A stretch of DNA of 64,000 nucleotides from Epilithonimonas mollis (GCF_900142325.1 NZ_FRAM01000001.1:1426001-1490000); one strand, 5' to 3'. Shown: positions 1 to 9,394, counted from the first letter of the stretch. Notes: generated by a model from the letters alone, not told the origin. A program made the numbers and translations.

Positions 1-992
1 TCCGCATCATTAATCAGAGGAAAAATGGCGTTAGCCAACATTGCCAAATTCCAATGTGAAATTTGACCCTGCTTACCGAAAGCATATCGTTTTCCTGGCA
101 AATCCGTCGTGTTGGGTGTAAATTCCAGATTGTAGCCGTCCATCATAGAAAACGGACCATAGTCAATCGTCAGTCCCAAGACTGACATATTATCAGTATT
201 CATAACACCATGAACAAAGCCTACACGATACCAGTCGATGATCATTTTCAAAGTTCTGTTACAAATCGCCTGGAACCAGTCAATGTATTTATCCGGATTA
301 TTTTCGGAATTGATGTCCTGATAAAAATTCTCAATTGTATAATCAGCTAATTGCTTCAATAAATCAGTTTGATGTCTTGCCGACAGCAATTCAAAATGTC
401 CAAATCTGAGGAATGATTCAGCCGTTCTAACTACAACTGCGCCCTGCTCTTTCTGCGGATTTCCGGAATATTGAATATCACGAATGACATCTTCTCCGGT
501 TTTTGAAAGACTCAATGCTCTCGTTGTCGGAACTCTCAAATGAAACATGGCTTCGCTCATCAGATATTCCCTGATAGAAGAACGCAGGACTGCTCTTCCG
601 TCTGCGTGTCTGGAATATGGCGTTGCGCCGGCTCCCTTCCATTGGATTTCGGTTTGATGATTTTCATTAATAATTTCGCCGGCATAGATTGCTCTTCCAT
701 CGCCCAACTGCCCTGCCCAATTTCCAAACTGATGGCCAGCATAAGCTGTCGCATAAGTCCTGACATTTTCAGGAAGATTTTGGGCAGCAAGAAAACCCTC
801 ATCATTTTCTAACATCCCCAATCCTATTCCATCTGATAATTTTTGATTGAAATCAATCAACTCCGTTTTATCAAAATCAGCAGGCTTAACAGTACAAAAC
901 AAAATATCCGGTGTTTGTCTCTGCATCGTATTTCCAGATAAATCTCCGGGAAATTTCTGAATGAAGTTTTGGGTAATCTTTTTTATATTCAT
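1..992 (-). CDS. selO: Protein adenylyltransferase SelO (YdiU family), 3' end outside the window
   Basis: SelO is a pseudokinase-fold enzyme that transfers AMP from ATP to Ser, Thr or Tyr of target proteins in redox-stress responses (family knowledge). The visible 330 residues open with MNIKKITQNF. They carry the family block WKGAGATPYSRHADGRAVLR (119-138) and the catalytic/metal-binding blocks HGVMNTDNMS (261-270, Asp267) and TIDYGPF (275-281, Asp277). The family is about 480-520 residues long, so roughly a third is missing beyond base 1. The start at 992 is chosen because the preceding codons lie in a terminator hairpin and the family motif FPGDLSGN follows closely. The T-tract of the PBP1A terminator sits directly before this ATG, which is odd for an independently expressed gene. 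Confidence 0.93.
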   Translation of the reverse strand, partial: MNIKKITQNFIQKFPGDLSGNTMQRQTPDILFCTVKPADFDKTELIDFNQKLSDGIGLGMLENDEGFLAAQNLPENVRTYATAYAGHQFGNWAGQLGDGRAIYAGEIINENHQTEIQWKGAGATPYSRHADGRAVLRSSIREYLMSEAMFHLRVPTTRALSLSKTGEDVIRDIQYSGNPQKEQGAVVVRTAESFLRFGHFELLSARHQTDLLKQLADYTIENFYQDINSENNPDKYIDWFQAICNRTLKMIIDWYRVGFVHGVMNTDNMSVLGLTIDYGPFSMMDGYNLEFTPNTTDLPGKRYAFGKQGQISHWNLAMLANAIFPLINDA

Positions 993-1001
993 AATTAAAA
1001 A

Positions 1002-1029
1002 TCCCGTTTCGTTTGTAGGCGAGACGGGA
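1002..1029 (-). terminator. Rho-independent terminator after PBP1A, abutting the selO start
   Basis: The arms TCCCGTTTCG (1002-1011) and CGAGACGGGA (1020-1029) pair over 10 bases with one wobble and an 8-base loop. A-rich and T-rich runs flank both sides, so it could work in both directions. It lies 7 bases beyond the PBP1A stop codon, and its minus-strand T-tract ends a few bases before the selO ATG. Confidence 0.8.
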
Positions 1030-1035
1030 CTATTT

Positions 1036-3393
1036 TTATTTATTAAAATCTATATCATCCGTAGAATTAATAGCTTCATTAGAATGATCTTCTTTTTTAA
1101 CCGTTTTGTCCGGTACCTCTTTTACGGGGTTTTTGAGCTCATCAATGGTCTGCAAACCACCATCATCACCATAGCCTCCTCTGAGATTGGTGAGGTCTGA
1201 GCAGCTTCCTGTCCAGTTGGTCGGTTTAATGAACTTTTCCTCAGGTTTTATATTGAGAGCTTTGTCTGCAAAAACCTTTTTCATATATATTGCCCATATC
1301 GGAAGACCCATTTTCGAACCCTGTCCTTCGCCAGTGCTATAGAAGTGGGTTGCTCTGTCTTCCCAGCCGACCCAAACGCCAGTTGCCAGTTTAGGAACAA
1401 TTCCCATAAACCAACCATCTGAATTTTTCTGTGTGGTTCCGGTTTTTCCTGCGATCTCGACACTTGCCGGGATGCCTTGTCTTCTTAATTCGCCCGAAGC
1501 CGTCCCGAATTCTGTCACACCTTTCATCAGGTCAATCATTGTGTAAGCATACATTTCGTTCATCACTTCTTTCACCACAGGCTTTACCTCTTTGATTACC
1601 CGTCCGTTGGCATCTTCAATCCTCCAGATCATTTCCGGTTTGGTATAATTCCCGAAGTTGGCAAATGTACTGTATGCACCAAGCATTTCATAGATTGTGA
1701 TATCGGAAGTCCCTAATGCCATGGGCAAATAAGTATCTATTGGATCTGTAACGCCCAAATCTCTTGCCAGCTGGATTACATTTTTAGTTCCTGCTTTTTC
1801 CGCAAGGCGCAATGCTACAGGGTTTTGTGAGTGTGCTAATGCTTGTTTTAATGTCAGCATTCCACCTCTTCCAGGAACTCTGTAGTTGCCATTGACAAAT
1901 GTGGCATTGGAAACTGTAGTACAAGGCGTCATCCCCAGATGCATAATTGCAGTTGCATATACGAATGGCTTGAAGGTAGAACCTACCTGGCGTTTTCCCT
2001 GCTTTACGTGGTCGTACTGGAAATGCTGCCAGTTGATACCCCCAACCCAGGCTTTGATATCGCCGGTTGCAGGTTCCATTGACATTAGTCCGGCTTGTGC
2101 AATCTGCTTGTGGTAGCGTATAGAATCCCACGGTGACATCTCCACCTCTTCCTCCCCTTGCCAAGTGAATCTTGTGGTTTTTACCGGCTCGTGGAATTCC
2201 ATCAGGATAGAATCTTCCGGCATTCCTTCCGCTTGCAGCTGCTTATAACGTCCTGTTCTTTTTACGGCTGACATCATTAAGGTATTGATCTGGGATTTTG
2301 AAAGATTATAATAAGGGCGATTCGGATTGCGTTTCATCTCGCTATCAAAATTCCTCTGAAGGTTGGTCAGATGCTCCTTAATAGCTTCTTCAGCATATTT
2401 CTGCATTCTGGAATCCAAAGTCACATAGATTTTCAGACCGTTTTTATAAAGGTTCAGTTCTTTTCCAGTTTCCTTTTCATAAGCATCCAGATATTGTTGA
2501 ATTTCTTTTCTTAGATAGAATTTATAATAAGCGGAATACCCTTCTTCTACAGTTTTCACCTCATGATAATCAACGGCCACAGGTGTCGCAACAGCTTTAT
2601 CATAAGTTGAATTATCGATATAGCCTGTATCGAGCATCTGCTTCAATACAACATCTCTTCTCAATTTAGCTTTTTCCGGATAACGGTATGGATTATTTCT
2701 TCTTGGATTCTCCAGCATTGCTACAAAAGTTGCCGCTTCTGGCAATGTCAATTGGTTGGTAGATTTATTGAAATAAACTCTGGAAGCCATTTCCACACCT
2801 TTGGCATTGAATAGGAAATCAAACTTATTGAAATACAATGTAATGATTTCCTCTTTTGTATATCGTTTCTCAAGGCTTACCGCTACGCTCCATTCCTTAA
2901 GCTTTTGAAATGCTCTTTGAATTTTGTTCTGAGACGCCTGACCTGTAAATAATAATTTGGCAAGCTGCTGCGTAATGGTAGAACCGCCTCCTCTTCTTCC
3001 TCCATATACTATCGCTCTAGCTACAGACTGAAGGTCTACACCAGAGTGCTCCTTAAAACGTTCATCTTCCTTGGCTTGCAACGCATAGACCAGATACGGC
3101 GGCAACTGGCTGTATTTTACAGGTTTGGTTTTTTCTTTTTCAAATTTACCCAGAAGCACGTTGTCCGAAGAGTAAATCTCCGAGGCTACAAAAATATCCG
3201 GATTCTCAAACTCTTTTACATCCGGCATATCTCCCAAAAAGCCTTGAGAAACTGCAAAAAACAGGGCAGAAATACCCAGAACTACAGCCAAAAAACCAAC
3301 CCAAACTATCTTAATCCATTTTTTGATTTTTGAATTAGGTTTTTTCTTCTGAGGAAGTGGAAAGGTTTTATTTTCAGGTTTTTTATTTTCCAT
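1036..3393 (-). CDS. Penicillin-binding protein 1A, bifunctional transglycosylase/transpeptidase
   Basis: A class A PBP that polymerises lipid II into glycan strands and crosslinks the peptides at the outer face of the inner membrane. A basic cytoplasmic N-terminus precedes one membrane segment (about 28-52). The GT51 domain shows the catalytic Glu in KEDERF (Glu109) and GGSTITQQ (137-144). The transpeptidase shows the three classical motifs: S472-T-F-K475, S522-Q-N524 and K650-T-G652. At 785 residues it is a normal length for Bacteroidota. It is the last gene of the operon ricT-gldH-PBP1A, 7 bases after gldH, and ends at a terminator. The C-terminal ~50 residues are charged and likely disordered. 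Confidence 0.95.
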   Translation of the reverse strand: MENKKPENKTFPLPQKKKPNSKIKKWIKIVWVGFLAVVLGISALFFAVSQGFLGDMPDVKEFENPDIFVASEIYSSDNVLLGKFEKEKTKPVKYSQLPPYLVYALQAKEDERFKEHSGVDLQSVARAIVYGGRRGGGSTITQQLAKLLFTGQASQNKIQRAFQKLKEWSVAVSLEKRYTKEEIITLYFNKFDFLFNAKGVEMASRVYFNKSTNQLTLPEAATFVAMLENPRRNNPYRYPEKAKLRRDVVLKQMLDTGYIDNSTYDKAVATPVAVDYHEVKTVEEGYSAYYKFYLRKEIQQYLDAYEKETGKELNLYKNGLKIYVTLDSRMQKYAEEAIKEHLTNLQRNFDSEMKRNPNRPYYNLSKSQINTLMMSAVKRTGRYKQLQAEGMPEDSILMEFHEPVKTTRFTWQGEEEVEMSPWDSIRYHKQIAQAGLMSMEPATGDIKAWVGGINWQHFQYDHVKQGKRQVGSTFKPFVYATAIMHLGMTPCTTVSNATFVNGNYRVPGRGGMLTLKQALAHSQNPVALRLAEKAGTKNVIQLARDLGVTDPIDTYLPMALGTSDITIYEMLGAYSTFANFGNYTKPEMIWRIEDANGRVIKEVKPVVKEVMNEMYAYTMIDLMKGVTEFGTASGELRRQGIPASVEIAGKTGTTQKNSDGWFMGIVPKLATGVWVGWEDRATHFYSTGEGQGSKMGLPIWAIYMKKVFADKALNIKPEEKFIKPTNWTGSCSDLTNLRGGYGDDGGLQTIDELKNPVKEVPDKTVKKEDHSNEAINSTDDIDFNK

Positions 3394-3400
3394 TGATGAT

Positions 3401-3871
3401 TTAAGGCTTTACATTTTGAATTTTAATTCCTATATCTTCTATTCCCGGCAATACATTACGTCTCATCGCCTGACTAACTTTGAGAGAATAATTACCATTC
3501 TGCGGGAACTTGTAATTAAGCTTATACTGAAATAATATCTCCTTCGTTTCTCCAAAGCCCGTTCCCAGCCACTCGCCGTTGGGTTTTGCCAAAACATAGT
3601 TTAGCGTATCTGTCGAAATTAATTTTTTATTTTGCGATATGCTGGCTATCAGACGAATGTTGCTGTACGGATAATCATTATTATTTCTGACAATAAAAAT
3701 AATATTTTTCTGATTCTGAAAATCATTGATTTTAAAATCAAAATCCTGATCATTTTTTTTATCCCATTTGCTTTGCAGATCTTTCACCAAAACGGTTTCA
3801 TCGGCATTCCTGCATGAGGATAATGATAATAAAAGGATGAAAACAGAGATTATTCTAAGCATTACCTTCAT
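3401..3871 (-). CDS. gldH: Gliding motility lipoprotein GldH
   Basis: GldH is one of the lipoproteins required for flavobacterial gliding and, directly or indirectly, for type IX secretion function. The 156-residue product has a signal peptide ending in a lipobox (LSLSSC, Cys20) and then a beta-rich domain with the family features NDYPYSNIRL and NGEWLGTGFGETKE. It overlaps the 3' end of ricT by 17 bases and lies 7 bases before PBP1A, so translation is probably coupled. The order ricT-gldH-PBP1A is a familiar flavobacterial arrangement (from memory). The length is normal for the family. Confidence 0.9.
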   Translation of the reverse strand: MKVMLRIISVFILLLSLSSCRNADETVLVKDLQSKWDKKNDQDFDFKINDFQNQKNIIFIVRNNNDYPYSNIRLIASISQNKKLISTDTLNYVLAKPNGEWLGTGFGETKEILFQYKLNYKFPQNGNYSLKVSQAMRRNVLPGIEDIGIKIQNVKP

Positions 3872-5240
3872 TTTTAGGCGGCATTTTCTTTTTCGTTTTC
3901 TTGAACGGTTTTTTATTGTTTTTATTTTCCGGTGACTGGTTTGTACCTGCGCTTTCTAAAGCTGTATTTTTAGGAGACTGTTTGCTATTCTGAGCAGGCT
4001 TCTGTTCATTAGAACGGGGTTTGTCGTCCTTCTGTTTTGAAGGCCTGGTATTTTGAGGCCTGGTATTGTTCCTGTTGTCAGTCTGGCTTCTGTCTTCTTT
4101 TTGTCTTGGACCTCTTTCCCTGTTTCTGTCATTGTTAGACTTTGGTCTTCTGTTCTTTTTCTCGAAGCGGTCAACGCTGTTTTCCTGAATCAAATCAGAA
4201 GTCACCAGTTTATTTTCAACCACTTTCAGTTCTTCAAGAGCTGGTGCTTTTTCACCTTTCTTATTCAGAGAAATAAGTTTCTTTACCTCGAAGATATCCA
4301 GATCATACCAAGCCATGGAATTCTCAACATAGGCAAACCACATTTTCTTTTTGAAAACATCGATTTTTATGCAGAAGGCTTTTCCTTTTTCCGTGTGAAG
4401 AACTGTGCTGGAAGATGGAAAATCCCTTAAAACATCAAGATAACTATCCAGTTCATAGTTGAGACAGCACTTCAGTTTGCCACATTGCCCGGCCAGTTTC
4501 TGAGGGTTGATGCTCAACTGCTGGTATCTGGCTGCATTCGTATTCACGGAACGGAAATCTGTGAGCCAAGTGGAGCAACACAGCTCTCTTCCACAAGACC
4601 CGATACCGCCGACTTTTGCAGATTCCTGACGGAATCCGATTTGCTTCATATCAATCTTTGTACGGAAAGCACCTGCATAATCCTTAATCAGCTGTCGGAA
4701 ATCTATCCTGCTGTCTGCGGTATAATAAAACGTGATCTTGGATCCGTCTCCCTGATATTCCACATCAGTAATCTTCATTTCCAGCTTGAGCCCATATGCA
4801 ATTTTACGCGCATCGACCTTGATATTGATTTCTTTTTTTCTAAGTTCCTGCCAGGTTTCTATATCCTTTTGATTGGCAAGCCTGTAAACTTTTGATATCT
4901 GTTCTTCAGAGACGTTTTTCTTTTTCATCTGGATTTTCACCAGTTCTCCGGCAAGACTAACTACGCCGATATCATGACCCGGACTAGATTCTACAGCAAT
5001 GATGCTACCTATGTGCAACGGTAGGTTGTTAACGTTCTTATAATATAATTTACGGTCGTTTTTGAAACGGACTTCTACATATTCTGAACTTTTGGAACCA
5101 GACGGATTAACATCCGAAAGCCAGTCAAAAACACTTAATTTATAACTATTACCACAGGTATCTACACTACTACATCCGTTGGCACTTTTCGTACCGCAGG
5201 AATGGGAAGAATCGCCGGATGTTTTGCATCCACAACTCAT
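3855..5240 (-). CDS. ricT: PSP1-domain protein, RicT/YaaT homologue
   Basis: RicT in Bacillus belongs to an iron-sulphur RicA-RicF-RicT complex that influences RNase Y-dependent mRNA maturation; the role in Bacteroidota is not established. The PSP1 domain spans roughly residues 50-290, with cysteine-rich blocks SCGRELCCSTW (Cys216, 221, 222) and QCGKLKCC (Cys253, 258, 259). A separate Cys cluster (SCGC and others) occupies residues 2-30. Residues about 350-461 form a long basic, Asn/Lys/Pro-rich tail that looks disordered. An in-frame ATG lies 9 codons upstream (5267), but I prefer 5240 because MSCGC is the typical start and the -7 box at 5265-5272 would overlap the longer form. It overlaps gldH by 17 bases. 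Confidence 0.88.
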   Translation of the reverse strand: MSCGCKTSGDSSHSCGTKSANGCSSVDTCGNSYKLSVFDWLSDVNPSGSKSSEYVEVRFKNDRKLYYKNVNNLPLHIGSIIAVESSPGHDIGVVSLAGELVKIQMKKKNVSEEQISKVYRLANQKDIETWQELRKKEINIKVDARKIAYGLKLEMKITDVEYQGDGSKITFYYTADSRIDFRQLIKDYAGAFRTKIDMKQIGFRQESAKVGGIGSCGRELCCSTWLTDFRSVNTNAARYQQLSINPQKLAGQCGKLKCCLNYELDSYLDVLRDFPSSSTVLHTEKGKAFCIKIDVFKKKMWFAYVENSMAWYDLDIFEVKKLISLNKKGEKAPALEELKVVENKLVTSDLIQENSVDRFEKKNRRPKSNNDRNRERGPRQKEDRSQTDNRNNTRPQNTRPSKQKDDKPRSNEQKPAQNSKQSPKNTALESAGTNQSPENKNNKKPFKKTKKKMPPKNEGNA

Positions 5241-5264
5241 ATATAATTTTTTTATGTCGAATTG

Positions 5265-5272
5265 CAAAGTTA
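5265..5272 (-). promoter_or_regulatory. Probable -7 box for the ricT-gldH-PBP1A operon
   Basis: Minus-strand TAACTTTG matches the Bacteroidota -7 consensus TAnnTTTG, about 25 bases before the chosen ricT ATG. No clear -33 TTG was seen. Confidence 0.5.
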
Positions 5273-5618
5273 ATATAATTTTTATTTAAGCTTAATGAAT
5301 ATCTTTTTTAAAAATATTTTTTTATTAACTTTAAGTTAATATCTGATTAATATTGATGATTAATCAATAAAATCTAAAATTCATTAATTAATACCCAAAA
5401 TTAAAAATAAGTATTTATTATGGTTTACATTATATTGTTTAAAATTAAACTAATTTAAAAAGCAACTATAAATTATTTATAACTAACTATAAAACAATAA
5501 ATTAAGTCATTATCACAATTAAACAATTATTCTTAGAATAGCAATGTTTAACTTTTTTTAATAATTTTTATAATTGTTATTGAAATAATTATAAATTTGG
5601 AACATTAATAATAATTAT
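5268..5618. other. AT-rich divergent intergenic region between ricT and the OmpP1 gene
   Basis: About 350 bases, strongly AT-rich, with no plausible coding sequence, no strong hairpin and no repeat family found elsewhere in the window. It carries the ricT -7 box at one end and the OmpP1-gene -7 box at the other. The remainder holds A/T runs only. Confidence 0.6.
5592..5599 (+). promoter_or_regulatory. Probable -7 box for the OmpP1/FadL gene
   Basis: TAAATTTG matches TAnnTTTG exactly, 19 bases before the ATG at 5619. The nearest TTG (5574-5576) is spaced 15 bases, shorter than usual. Confidence 0.5.
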
Positions 5619-6863
5619 ATGAAACGAATTTTAATATCAATGACACTTTCAGCGGGAGTAATGACCTACGCAGGAGGTTTCCGAGTATCTCTACAAGGTG
5701 TTAAACAGCTGGCGATGGCTCATACCAGTGCTCACGCAGAGGATGCCAGTGTGGCATTTTTCAATCCGGCTGGTATCTCTTTCATTCCTTCAAAGCTTAG
5801 TGTAGTAGCGGGTGGTTTTGGAATATCCAACAAGATTACATATCAAAACCCCACTACACTACAACAAACCGAAACAGATAATCCACTGGGAACACCTATC
5901 TATGCTGCAATAGCGTATAAGTTATTTGATAATCTTTCCGTAGGCTTTAGCCTTTCTACTCCTTTTGGAAGTACAATAGAATGGCCAAACAACTGGGAAG
6001 GAAAAGAAATGGTCCAGAAGCTGGAATTAAAAAGTTTCTTCTGGCAGCCAATGGTTTCTGTGAAGCTGGCACCTTGGGCATCATTCGGAGCAAGTTATAT
6101 CTATGCAACCGGGAAAGTAGATTGGACAAAAGCCCTGACAGCCTATAACGGACAACTCAATTTATTAGATGATAAAGCTACCGGCCAGGGATTCGGATTT
6201 GGTTTCTATTTTCAGCCAGATAACAAATGGGATGTAAGTATTGCTTACCGTTCTCCTGTAGATATGAAAGCTAAAAAAGGAAAAGCCACATTTATGGTTC
6301 CAACCTCTCTATACTCAAGTCTAAACTTAGCTAGTACCGGGGGAGTAGATAATTTTAAAGCTACTTTACCTCTTGTTGATGAATATACAGTGGGGCTAAC
6401 CTATAAGGTTACTCCAAAATGGTTAATCTCCGCAGATTACAATTATCACGGATGGGAAAGATACAGCAAGCTGACTCTGACTTTTGATAATGCGCCTGCA
6501 GCAGCAGCTACGAATCCGTCAAACCCACAAGTTTCTGTAACACCGAAAAACTTCAAAAACACATCCAGTGTACGTGTAGGAACACAATACGCTTTCACAG
6601 ATATGATTGCAGGAAGATTAGGCTGGTATTATGATCAATCACCTTATGCTGACAAAGATTTCATCCCAGAAACACCGTCTTTTGACAATTATGTTATTAC
6701 AGGAGGTGTAGGATTGAAGTTCAACAATTTTGGCGTGGATGTTTCAGGAGCTTATGCTATGCCAAAAAGCAGAACTTTTAATAATGCTTATTACAATTTT
6801 GCAGGACAGGCAAAAGCGAATGTATTTTATTTTGGTCTAGGATTGTCATATAACGCATTTTAA
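5619..6863 (+). CDS. OmpP1/FadL family outer-membrane transporter
   Basis: A 14-strand-type barrel of the FadL/TodX family that lets hydrophobic substrates, classically long-chain fatty acids, cross the outer membrane. The 414-residue product has a signal peptide (about 1-19, ending TYAGG) followed by the family N-terminus FRVSLQGVKQLAMAHTSAH, the hatch-like block SVAFFNPAGISFIP, and alternating beta segments to a C-terminal aromatic strand ending LGLSYNAF. The substrate cannot be read from sequence. Fourteen bases separate it from the SGNH lipoprotein gene downstream, so the two are probably one operon ending at 8438-8465. A lipid hydrolase beside a lipid channel is suggestive but unproven. 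Confidence 0.88.
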   Translation: MKRILISMTLSAGVMTYAGGFRVSLQGVKQLAMAHTSAHAEDASVAFFNPAGISFIPSKLSVVAGGFGISNKITYQNPTTLQQTETDNPLGTPIYAAIAYKLFDNLSVGFSLSTPFGSTIEWPNNWEGKEMVQKLELKSFFWQPMVSVKLAPWASFGASYIYATGKVDWTKALTAYNGQLNLLDDKATGQGFGFGFYFQPDNKWDVSIAYRSPVDMKAKKGKATFMVPTSLYSSLNLASTGGVDNFKATLPLVDEYTVGLTYKVTPKWLISADYNYHGWERYSKLTLTFDNAPAAAATNPSNPQVSVTPKNFKNTSSVRVGTQYAFTDMIAGRLGWYYDQSPYADKDFIPETPSFDNYVITGGVGLKFNNFGVDVSGAYAMPKSRTFNNAYYNFAGQAKANVFYFGLGLSYNAF

Positions 6864-6877
6864 AAATTGAATCTATT

Positions 6878-8413
6878 ATGAAAAAATTATATATATCAAC
6901 ATTAGCTGCAACGCTTTTATTTACAGCGAGTTGCCAGAGCGATTTTGAAAACAGCACAGAAGATGTCGTTGTGACATCCGGAGAAGCCAACTTCTCTAAA
7001 TATGTTGCATTAGGAAACTCATTAACATCAGGATATAGAGATGGAACATTATATAGCGATGGACAGAATGAATCCTATCCAAGTATGCTTGCAAAGCAAA
7101 TGATGCTAGCCGGAGGCGGAGAGTTCAAACAACCAATGATGCCAAATGATACTGGTGGTTTTTCCAATCTTTTATCTCAAAGCGGAGCAGTTCTTTACCC
7201 TGGAAAGCTAATGCTAAAAGTAGTTAATGGTGCACTTTCTCCACAATATTCTGCACCAGCTGCAGCTCTGGACAATGTAACTTCTGGTGGCCCTTACCAA
7301 AACATGGGCGTACCGGGAGCAAAATCCTTTCATTTACTTGCCACAGGCTATGGTAATGCTGCCGGGTTGCAGGCCGGTATGGCCAATCCATATTTCGTGA
7401 GATTTGCATCCTCTGCTTCTGCAAGCGTTATAGGGGATGCAGTAGCCCAAAAGCCGACATTTTTCTCTCTGTGGATTGGAGCGAATGATGTTTTGAGCTA
7501 TGCTTCCAGCGGTGGTATTGGCGTTGACCAAAAAGGCAATCTTAATCCTGCGACTTATGGATCTAATGATATCTCTGACCCTAACGTAGTTGCTGGTGCA
7601 ATCAAGAATATTCTGGACGCATTCAAAGCTGCCGGAACGACAAAAGGTGTAATATCAAATATCCCTTACGTTTCCTCAGTTCCTTACTTTACTACAGTTC
7701 CTTATAATCCTTTAACTCCTGCTGCTCTTGGTGCTAACCTTGCAACACTTAATGCAAGTTTATACGCACCTTTAAAACAAGCCTTAACAGCATTCGGTGC
7801 CGGAAACAGAATTAACCTGTTATCATCTACATCGGCTAACCCTGTATTGATAAAAGACACTTCACTCCCTAACCTTTCTGCTCAGCTTACTGCAGCGCTG
7901 ACACCATCACTAGGTGCTCCGACTGCTACCGCATTTGGACAAATATATGGCCAGGCAAGACAGGCAACTGCTGAGGATTTTATATTACTGACTGCAAGTT
8001 CTGTAATTGCAACTACAAATCCTAACGCACCTGTTTCCATCAACGTAAATGGCGTTTCCTATCCTTTGGAAAACCAATATGTCCTTACTAAAACAGAAGC
8101 AGGCTTAGTGGCCGCTGCCACTGATGCTTATAATACAGCTATCTCTGGTCTGGCATCACAATATGGCTTAGCATTAGTCGATGCAAAAGCCAAAATGATC
8201 GAGCTGAATTCCATGTCCGGTATCCAATGGGATGGTGTGAAATATAATTCTAAATTCGTGACCGGAGGTGCATTCTCACTTGATGGTGTTCACCCAACAG
8301 GAAGAGGTTATGCAATCATCGCAAACGAGTTTTTGAAGGCTATTAATATGAAGTACAAATCCAATCTTCCTATGATCAGCCCGAATTCTTATTCTGGCGT
8401 TACATTTCCATAA
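6878..8413 (+). CDS. SGNH/GDSL hydrolase-like lipoprotein
   Basis: A secreted esterase/lipase-type hydrolase. The lipobox LLFTASC gives a lipidated Cys19. Block I is ALGNSLTSGY (Ser48 nucleophile; GNS instead of GDS), block II includes MGVPGAKS (143-150), block III is IGANDV (Asn203, Asp204) and block V is DGVHPTGRGY with Asp469 and His472. At 511 residues it is long for the fold; the extra length lies between blocks III and V and is Ala/Thr-rich. It is co-transcribed with the upstream FadL-type channel and followed by a strong terminator. All catalytic residues appear present. The substrate is unknown. Confidence 0.88.
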   Translation: MKKLYISTLAATLLFTASCQSDFENSTEDVVVTSGEANFSKYVALGNSLTSGYRDGTLYSDGQNESYPSMLAKQMMLAGGGEFKQPMMPNDTGGFSNLLSQSGAVLYPGKLMLKVVNGALSPQYSAPAAALDNVTSGGPYQNMGVPGAKSFHLLATGYGNAAGLQAGMANPYFVRFASSASASVIGDAVAQKPTFFSLWIGANDVLSYASSGGIGVDQKGNLNPATYGSNDISDPNVVAGAIKNILDAFKAAGTTKGVISNIPYVSSVPYFTTVPYNPLTPAALGANLATLNASLYAPLKQALTAFGAGNRINLLSSTSANPVLIKDTSLPNLSAQLTAALTPSLGAPTATAFGQIYGQARQATAEDFILLTASSVIATTNPNAPVSINVNGVSYPLENQYVLTKTEAGLVAAATDAYNTAISGLASQYGLALVDAKAKMIELNSMSGIQWDGVKYNSKFVTGGAFSLDGVHPTGRGYAIIANEFLKAINMKYKSNLPMISPNSYSGVTFP

Positions 8414-8437
8414 TTAGAATAAATCTATCATAAAAAA

Positions 8438-8465
8438 ACCGCTCTTCAGTAAGAGCGGTTTTTTT
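8438..8465 (+). terminator. Rho-independent terminator of the OmpP1-SGNH operon
   Basis: A perfect 9-bp stem, ACCGCTCTT (8438-8446) and AAGAGCGGT (8451-8459), with a CAGT loop and a run of T. The A-run on the 5' side would allow reverse function, but no gene uses it. Confidence 0.9.
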
Positions 8466-8531
8466 ATTGAGTATCAATATTATTTCCGAAATATAATTTT
8501 TTGATTATTTTTACATTCGTAAGATCAACCA

Positions 8532-8957
8532 ATGCTTTCAAAAAGAGTCAAATACGCCATCAAAACATTATTGTTTCTAAACAGGAGAGACAATTCCTCT
8601 TTGTTTTCTGCCAAAAAAATATCGGAAAACGAACGTATTCCTCTCAAATTCCTCGAACAGATCCTGAGAGAACTTAAGCAAAATAAAATTCTCAAAAGTG
8701 AAAGAGGTGCTGAAGGAGGTTACACTTTCATGAAAAGTCCTGCGGATATAAAGGTACTGGATATCATCAGAATTGTAGATGGGCCAGTTGCAATGCTTCC
8801 CTGTGCTTCTCTTAATTTCTATGAAAAATGTGCTGACTGTACTGATGAAGCTACTTGCAGCATCAGAAAACTCCTGATAAATGTCCGTGATAATATGTTG
8901 CCTATTTTGGACACCAGCATTGCAGATATGACAAAATCTGAGAATTGCCCTATCTAA
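8532..8957 (+). CDS. Rrf2 family transcriptional regulator
   Basis: A winged-helix regulator of the IscR/CymR/NsrR group. The N-terminal helix-turn-helix lies in residues 1-65 (KRVKYAIKTLLFL, then IPLKFLEQILRELK), with the wing motif RGAEGGYTF (58-66). The C-terminal cysteines Cys91, Cys100, Cys103 and Cys109 are spaced like the iron-sulphur ligands of IscR relatives, so cluster binding is plausible; the spacing C-x8-C-x2-C-x5-C is not the exact IscR one. At 141 residues it is normal. tadA follows after 5 bases. No Fe-S or Cys biosynthesis gene is adjacent, so its regulon cannot be read from context. Confidence 0.88.
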   Translation: MLSKRVKYAIKTLLFLNRRDNSSLFSAKKISENERIPLKFLEQILRELKQNKILKSERGAEGGYTFMKSPADIKVLDIIRIVDGPVAMLPCASLNFYEKCADCTDEATCSIRKLLINVRDNMLPILDTSIADMTKSENCPI

Positions 8958-8962
8958 CAACT

Positions 8963-9394
8963 ATGTTCACCGACGAATATTTTATGAAAATGGCTTTGCA
9001 GGAAGCCGAAAAAGCACTTGAGCAGGACGAAGTTCCAATTGGCTGCGTCATAGTTGCTAATAACAGAGTCATCGCCAAATCCCACAACCTTACCGAAACT
9101 CTGAACGATGTTACGGCTCATGCAGAAATGCAAGCCATAACGTCAGCAGCTAATTTTCTTGGCGGGAAGTATCTGTTGAACTGTACTTTGTATGTAACAC
9201 TGGAGCCCTGCGTGATGTGTTCCGGAGCTTTAGCCTGGTCACAAATTTCGAAAGTCGTGATTGGCGCAAGAGATGAGCAAAGAGGATTCATTAACAAAGG
9301 TTTATCACTTCATCCAAAAACTGAAGTTGTAACCGGAATTATGGAAAATGAATGTTCGGAAATTGTGAAAGTATTTTTCAGGAATAAAAGATAA
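8963..9394 (+). CDS. tadA: tRNA adenosine(34) deaminase TadA
   Basis: Deaminates adenosine 34 to inosine in the anticodon of tRNA-Arg (ACG). The cytidine-deaminase zinc site is complete: HAE (His53, Glu55) and PCVMC (Cys83, Cys86). PIGCVIV is the typical substrate-pocket segment. The 143-residue form starting at ATG 8963 is chosen; a TTG-started extension to 8945 would overlap the Rrf2 gene and adds only six residues. The stop codon at 9392-9394 directly abuts the stop codon of convergent coaX. Confidence 0.93.
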   Translation: MFTDEYFMKMALQEAEKALEQDEVPIGCVIVANNRVIAKSHNLTETLNDVTAHAEMQAITSAANFLGGKYLLNCTLYVTLEPCVMCSGALAWSQISKVVIGARDEQRGFINKGLSLHPKTEVVTGIMENECSEIVKVFFRNKR

